A stretch of DNA of 64,000 nucleotides from an uncultured Pelagibacteraceae bacterium. GTDB lineage: Bacteria; Pseudomonadota; Alphaproteobacteria; Pelagibacterales; Pelagibacteraceae. The DNA lies in the NCBI GenBank assembly GCA_902574035.1, contig CACGMC010000001.1:186001-250000 (forward strand), given 5' to 3'. Of the stretch, positions 59,457-64,000 are shown piece by piece. Position numbers and translations under genes: made by a program. The notes below the pieces were generated by a model. That model saw nothing but the letters and a program-made list of their open reading frames with translations. It did not search any database and was not told the origin of the DNA. Position 1 is the first letter of the stretch. Every line of letters starts with the position of its first letter.

Positions 59457-60674
59457 ATGCGAATTAAACAGTGTCGAAATTGCAAATCAAAAAAATTAAT
59501 TAAATTATTTTCGCTAGGCAACTTATGCTTCACAGGAAAATTTTCATCTTTAAAAGATAATATAAAAAAAAAACCAGTAACCGTGGTTTTATGTAAAACC
59601 TGCGAATTGGTTCAATTAGCACATAACTATGATTTAAAATATTTGTATGGTCCAGACTATGGTTATCGCACAGGAATCAACAAGACCATGACCGACCATG
59701 TTAAGAAAATTACTAAAAACTTAGCGAAAAAAACTTCATTAAAAAAAAACGATTTGGTATTAGATATTGCAAGTAACGATGGAACACTATTAAATTCCTA
59801 TAAAAGAAATATCATTAAATTTGGAGTTGACCCAGTTCTTAATAAGTATAAAAAAAATTATAAAAAAATTAGATATTCTATTTCTAGTTTTTTTTCTGCT
59901 AGTAAAGTCAAAGAAAAAACTAAAAAAAAATTTAAAATAATATCAGCTCTTTCAGTTTTTTATGATTTACTAAACCCAAACAAGTTTTTAAAAGATGTTA
60001 AAACATTACTTCTGCCTGAAGGTATTTTTTTACTTGAATTTGCGGATTTAGCCTCAATTATTAAAAACAAAATGTTTGATACTATTTGCCATGAACATTT
60101 GGAGTATTATAGCAGTAAAGTAATTATTGATTTAGTTAAAAAAAATGAATTAAGAGTATTTGACATAAAACAAAATTTTATTAATGGAAGTAGCAAACAA
60201 TATTATATTTGCCATAAGAATTCTAAGATTAAATCAAACAGTAAAATTATCAAAAAAATCCTTATTGATGAGTCAAAATTAAAACTTAATAAAGTAAAAA
60301 CATTTAAAGAATTTATTCAAAAGATAAATTTCTTAAAAACTCGGCTAAATAATAAAATTAAATATATCAAAAGAAATAATCAAAATATTCATTGTTATGG
60401 CGCTTCAACTAAGGGCAATGTTTTATTACAATATTTTAACATAAATAATAAAAAAATTAGTTTTGCGGCCGAAAGAAATAAAAATAAGTATGGATTAGTT
60501 ACACCAGGATCAAAAATTAAAATTATATCCGAAGAAAATTCAAGGAAGATGCAACCAGACTACTATCTCGTTTTGCCATGGCATTTTAAAAAAGAAATTT
60601 TAAAAAGAGAAAAAAATATTTTAAGAAAGGGGACCAAATTTATATTTCCATTACCAAATTTTAGAATAATCTAA
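59457..60674 (+). CDS. Sugar C-methyltransferase-family protein
   Basis: A 405-residue protein of the same three-domain type as 54798-55997. The N-terminal zinc-binding domain is intact here: CRNCKSKKLIKLFSLG and VLCKTCELVQL supply four Cys. SAM motif I is LVLDIASNDGTLLNSY (about residues 99-114), the active-site block is TICHEHLEYYSSKVI, and the C-terminal domain has HCYGASTKGNVLLQYF. Likely modifies a nucleotide sugar for the surface glycan. It is convergent with gmd. Confidence 0.9.
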   Translation: MRIKQCRNCKSKKLIKLFSLGNLCFTGKFSSLKDNIKKKPVTVVLCKTCELVQLAHNYDLKYLYGPDYGYRTGINKTMTDHVKKITKNLAKKTSLKKNDLVLDIASNDGTLLNSYKRNIIKFGVDPVLNKYKKNYKKIRYSISSFFSASKVKEKTKKKFKIISALSVFYDLLNPNKFLKDVKTLLLPEGIFLLEFADLASIIKNKMFDTICHEHLEYYSSKVIIDLVKKNELRVFDIKQNFINGSSKQYYICHKNSKIKSNSKIIKKILIDESKLKLNKVKTFKEFIQKINFLKTRLNNKIKYIKRNNQNIHCYGASTKGNVLLQYFNINNKKISFAAERNKNKYGLVTPGSKIKIISEENSRKMQPDYYLVLPWHFKKEILKREKNILRKGTKFIFPLPNFRII

Positions 60675-60678
60675 AAAG

Positions 60679-61662
60679 CTAATAACCGTACTTCTTTACA
60701 AATTCCAAATCTGCTTTTACCATATCTTTAACCAAACCTTCAAAATTGTATTTAGGCTTCCATTTAAGAATTCTTTTAGCTTTTGAGCAGTTACCTAACA
60801 AATGCTGAACGTCAGCGGGTCTCTGTAGACTTTTGTCAACTTTAACAAATTTTTTATAATCTAAATTTACAAATTTAAAAGCTAGTCTTGCGAAATCTCT
60901 GACAGAGTATTGTTTTCCATAACTTACCACAAAATCTTCAGGAGATCTTCTGTTTAGCATTAACCACATCGCACGTACATAATCTTCTGCGTGACCCCAA
61001 TCTCTTTTTGCATCCATATTTCCAAGTTTTAAATCGTTTTGTAAACCGTATTTAATTCTTGCAACTGCATGTGTAATTTTTCTTGTTACAAATTCAAATC
61101 CTCTTCTTGGTGACTCATGATTAAATAAAATTCCACTACAGCAAAATAAATTATAAGCCTCTCTATAATTTCTTGTTAAGTCAAAACCTGCAACTTTTGA
61201 AATACCGTAAGTTGATCTTGGGTAAAAAGGTGTTTTTTCAGTTTGAGGAATTTGCTGAACCTTTCCGAACATTTCTGAAGATGCTGCAAAATAAAATTTA
61301 GTCTTTGGTGAAAAATCTCTTATAGCGGACAGAATAAAATGAGTTCCATTTATATTTGTATTGATGGTAGAAAATTCATCTTTAAAAGCATAATCAATAT
61401 AACTTTGAGCTCCAAGATGATAAACTTCTTTTGGTTTAATTTTTTGTATAATTTTAACAATGCTTGCATAACTTTCGAGAGAAGCAGCATGTAGAGTAAT
61501 TTTATTTAAGATATTTTTTAATCGCCATAGTCTATGTGTTTTATCTTCAGCAGCGACCCTTCGAATTAACCCATGAACTTGATATTTTTTTTTTAAAAGA
61601 AACTCAGCTAAATAAGAACCATCTTGGCCAGTGATACCTGTGATTAACGCTTTTTTAGTCAT
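60679..61662 (-). CDS. gmd: GDP-mannose 4,6-dehydratase
   Basis: A 327-residue SDR-type dehydratase making GDP-4-keto-6-deoxymannose, precursor of GDP-fucose/rhamnose/perosamine sugars. ALITGITGQDGSYLAEFLL (residues 5-23) is the NADP motif, VYHLGAQSYIDYAF, FAASSEMFGKVQQIPQTE, the catalytic YGISK and NHESPRRGFEFVTRKI are diagnostic Gmd blocks. RDWGHAEDYVRAMWLML follows. It is divergent from the GT61 gene. Confidence 0.95.
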   Translation of the reverse strand: MTKKALITGITGQDGSYLAEFLLKKKYQVHGLIRRVAAEDKTHRLWRLKNILNKITLHAASLESYASIVKIIQKIKPKEVYHLGAQSYIDYAFKDEFSTINTNINGTHFILSAIRDFSPKTKFYFAASSEMFGKVQQIPQTEKTPFYPRSTYGISKVAGFDLTRNYREAYNLFCCSGILFNHESPRRGFEFVTRKITHAVARIKYGLQNDLKLGNMDAKRDWGHAEDYVRAMWLMLNRRSPEDFVVSYGKQYSVRDFARLAFKFVNLDYKKFVKVDKSLQRPADVQHLLGNCSKAKRILKWKPKYNFEGLVKDMVKADLEFVKKYGY

Positions 61663-61740
61663 AGATGTAATTTAAAATATTTATATTTCGACCAAACTAT
61701 AATAAAAATAACATTATTACTATATTTAACATTTAAGGTA

Positions 61741-62835
61741 ATGAGAAAAAAAATTCAAAATATATATAAAAAATTAATATATTTAATTTTTATTGTGTTA
61801 AACGGTAAAATTAAGGGTATTTTAAAATTTAAAGACTATAAAGACGTTACTAGAATATCTTTTAAAGAAAATATTAATTATCGAATATATTTTTGTAAAA
61901 ATTCAAGAATATATACTGATACAATTCATGACACTGCTATTATACAAAATAACCTTTTAATTGAAGGACCTTCATTTCAATTTAGAAATAATGTTATGTC
62001 CAAAATAGAAGACAATATTGTATTAAAAATAGGAACTCCTAGATTTAAAAAAAAATTTAAAGGAAAAGTTTTTTCATTATTAACAGGTGGCGGAGGTAAC
62101 GAAAATTATTTTCACTGGCTTTTTGATGTTTTACCACGCCTTAAAATATTGCAAAAAAAAGTTGATATTACTAATATAGATTACTTTCTATTTCCAGATA
62201 CAAAGCTTAAATTTCAAAAGGAAAGTTTAGATTTTTTTCAAATACCAGTATCTAAAAGGCTCTCAAGTAGACACAATAGACATATATTTGCAGATGAAAT
62301 CATTACCGTAGATCATCCATGCGTTATTTTAAATGACCCAAATAGAGATAATGAAAATTTGCCAAATTGGATTATAAATTTTTACAGAGATAGCTTTGCA
62401 TCCAATATAAATAATAAAAAAAAAAAAAATAAATTTTTTATAGATAGAGATGACTCAAGATCAAGTGTTAAGCATTTAAGAAGCATTGTAAATGAAAAAG
62501 AAGTAAAAAACTTTTTATCATCTAAAGGATTCCAAATTATTCAGTTATCATCTTTGACTTTTTTAGATCAAATTAATTTATTTAGCGAAGCGGAAATAGT
62601 TATAGGATTGCATGGAGCTGGTTTATCTAACCTTTTATTTTGCCAACCTAAAACAAAAGTAATTGAAATCAAATTATCCCATATAGGAAACATGTATAAA
62701 AATTTAGGTAACCAACTAAATTTAGATTACATAAATTTTATTGGAAAAGGAGAACAAATAAACGAGAAATTTTCAAGTCAACTAGGCACTGTTTTTGTTG
62801 ATTTGAATGAACTTGAAAAGTGTATAAAATCTTAA
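61741..62835 (+). CDS. Glycosyltransferase family 61 (DUF563)
   Basis: A 364-residue transferase. GGGGNENYFHWLFDVLPRL (about residues 117-135) and IVIGLHGAGLSNLLFCQP (about 281-298) are the two GT61 hallmark blocks. A basic hydrophobic N-terminus (residues 8-22) may touch the membrane. Acceptor unknown. It begins a same-strand run with the CmcI-like and DUF4422 genes. Confidence 0.9.
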   Translation: MRKKIQNIYKKLIYLIFIVLNGKIKGILKFKDYKDVTRISFKENINYRIYFCKNSRIYTDTIHDTAIIQNNLLIEGPSFQFRNNVMSKIEDNIVLKIGTPRFKKKFKGKVFSLLTGGGGNENYFHWLFDVLPRLKILQKKVDITNIDYFLFPDTKLKFQKESLDFFQIPVSKRLSSRHNRHIFADEIITVDHPCVILNDPNRDNENLPNWIINFYRDSFASNINNKKKKNKFFIDRDDSRSSVKHLRSIVNEKEVKNFLSSKGFQIIQLSSLTFLDQINLFSEAEIVIGLHGAGLSNLLFCQPKTKVIEIKLSHIGNMYKNLGNQLNLDYINFIGKGEQINEKFSSQLGTVFVDLNELEKCIKS

Positions 62836-62854
62836 TAAATAAATTAAAAATTTT

Positions 62855-63667
62855 ATGTCAGAATTAAAAAAAGAATTTGAAAATTTAAGAAATTATTCTG
62901 TAAAATGGGAAAAATACTTCCCAGTCTATGAAAAGTTTTTTTCTAACTTTAAAAATAAAAAAATCATATTTGTAGAAATTGGCATTTTTAACGGTGGGTC
63001 GCTACAAATGTGGAAGAATTATTTTGGCAAAGATTCTAAAATTATTGGAATTGATATCAATCCTGAGTGTAAAAAGTTTGAGGAAAAAGAAAATGATATA
63101 TTTGTTGAGATAGGGAATCAGTCAGACGATGAATTTTGGAAATTATTTTTTAATAAATATGGAAATGTAGATGTTATTTTGGATGATGGAGGGCATACAA
63201 ATCTAGATCAAATAAAAACTACTGTTAATACTGTTCAACATATTAATGACGGCGGTGTTTTAATGGTAGAGGATACTCATACAAGTTACGTTGATGAGTA
63301 CAACTCTAGTCAAAAATATTCATTTATAAATTTTTCTAAAAAAGTAATTGATGATTTAAATACGAATATAGATCTTGATTTAGGTTTAAAAATTAATTTC
63401 TCTTTAAAAAAGTATATTTATTCAATTGATTTTTATGAGAGCATTGTTTGTTTTAACATCAATCAGGCTAAAGCAAAAAAAAATATAAAGATAAATAATA
63501 AAGGGAAAAGTCATTCAATAGAGGATTTAACTTGGCAAGGAAACGAAATTTTTGTAAAAAAATTTAAAAAATACTTGACTAAAATTCCTTTTATCAGATT
63601 GAATAAATTTACTAAGTTTCTAAAAAAAAGGATAAATAATAAAATTATAAAAAAATATTTTGAATAA
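62855..63667 (+). CDS. Class I methyltransferase, CmcI/cephalosporin-hydroxylase-like
   Basis: A 270-residue SAM-dependent methyltransferase. IIFVEIGIFNGGSLQMWKNYF (about residues 35-54) carries motif I in the form seen in CmcI-type O-methyltransferases, IIGIDINPECKKFE motif II, and VDVILDDGGHTNLDQIKTTV with VLMVEDTHTSY motif III and metal residues. The glycan-modifying role is inferred from its place between GT61 and DUF4422 genes. Confidence 0.85.
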   Translation: MSELKKEFENLRNYSVKWEKYFPVYEKFFSNFKNKKIIFVEIGIFNGGSLQMWKNYFGKDSKIIGIDINPECKKFEEKENDIFVEIGNQSDDEFWKLFFNKYGNVDVILDDGGHTNLDQIKTTVNTVQHINDGGVLMVEDTHTSYVDEYNSSQKYSFINFSKKVIDDLNTNIDLDLGLKINFSLKKYIYSIDFYESIVCFNINQAKAKKNIKINNKGKSHSIEDLTWQGNEIFVKKFKKYLTKIPFIRLNKFTKFLKKRINNKIIKKYFE

Positions 63668-63673
63668 ATTTAT

Positions 63674-64000
63674 ATGACAGATCTAAAAATTTATTGTTTT
63701 ACGCTCAACGAATATTTAATTTTGAATAAGTTACCCTCTTATATTAATATTCTAGGTTTAGGAAAAACAAACTTTAATAAAAATTACTTAGATGAAAAAA
63801 AAGGCTTAAATTTAAATTCTTTAAATCATTATTATGGTGAAGCAACTGGATTTTATTGGATATGGAAAAATGAATTAAAAAAGATGAATAAAAAATCTTG
63901 GGTGGGAACTTGTAATTACAGAAAGTTATGGCTTAATAAGTGCTACAAACATAAGCAAAAATTCTCTATATCGAGCTTGTATTCAAATTTATTACAATCA
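63674..64000 (+). CDS. DUF4422 glycosyltransferase (partial, cut by window end)
   Basis: ATG at 63674, open to the window end (109 codons). LKIYCFTLNEYLILNKLPSY is the start, and SLNHYYGEATGFYWIWKNEL then WVGTCNYRKLWL match the DUF4422 family of polysaccharide glycosyltransferases (YGExTxxYWxWKN and VGxCxYRK). The C-terminal part is outside. It starts 6 bases after the CmcI-like gene. Confidence 0.85.
   Translation, partial: MTDLKIYCFTLNEYLILNKLPSYINILGLGKTNFNKNYLDEKKGLNLNSLNHYYGEATGFYWIWKNELKKMNKKSWVGTCNYRKLWLNKCYKHKQKFSISSLYSNLLQS

Overview
The window looks like a chromosome segment of a SAR11-clade marine alphaproteobacterium (Candidatus Pelagibacter or a close relative). The evidence is very AT-rich DNA, Lys/Asn/Ile-rich proteins, overlapping or near-touching genes, no mobile elements, and a typical SAR11 gene stock: AmtB, TRAP and ABC uptake systems, AprBA/AprM, Xsc and TauE/SafE. 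I saw no rRNA, tRNA, CRISPR array, insertion sequence or prophage. No gene-free stretch exceeds 300 bases. The longest gap (20474-20710) holds a candidate structured RNA.

Layout. 1-8.2 kb is a light/oxidative-stress neighbourhood: SDR, TspO, HPP, an inositol-phosphatase-like enzyme, MsrA, a cryptochrome-like FAD protein, DUF2256 and DUF393 proteins and a photolyase-related protein. 8.2-24.7 kb is mostly housekeeping: HisI, FolE, a frameshifted AcuI/YhdH reductase, LysR, RseP, HU, AmtB, RecX, CysQ, DUF3553, MnmA, a MetC-like enzyme, an MFS carrier and a TauE-like exporter. It also has several tiny genes, including a 27-residue, extremely basic peptide.

24.9-53.9 kb is dominated by organosulfonate metabolism. 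A CADD-type protein (candidate self-sacrificing p-aminobenzoate synthase) and a small HxGH nucleotidyltransferase precede aprM-aprB-aprA and a TauE/SafE exporter. Next come suyAB (sulfolactate sulfo-lyase), divergent from xsc (sulfoacetaldehyde acetyltransferase). A TRAP transporter is joined to an HpsN-like dehydrogenase and a zinc alcohol dehydrogenase. A minus-strand block tauA-tauB-tauC, a secreted protein, a ComC-like sulfolactate dehydrogenase and pta follows. tpa and ald lie at 56.6-59.1 kb.

Together these would take up taurine (TauABC), deaminate it (Tpa, with Ald recycling alanine), split sulfoacetaldehyde into acetyl phosphate and sulfite (Xsc), make acetyl-CoA (Pta), oxidise sulfite to APS (AprBA/M) and export sulfur oxyanions (TauE). 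A parallel C3 branch would take dihydroxypropanesulfonate through HpsN to sulfolactate and then through SuyAB to pyruvate and sulfite. Substrates are inferred from family and context, not proven.

54-64 kb is a surface-polysaccharide island wrapped around tpa-ald: two C-methyltransferase-family proteins, an RmlC-like epimerase, Gmd, GT61 and DUF4422 glycosyltransferases and CmcI-like/other methyltransferases. Genes at both window edges are cut off.
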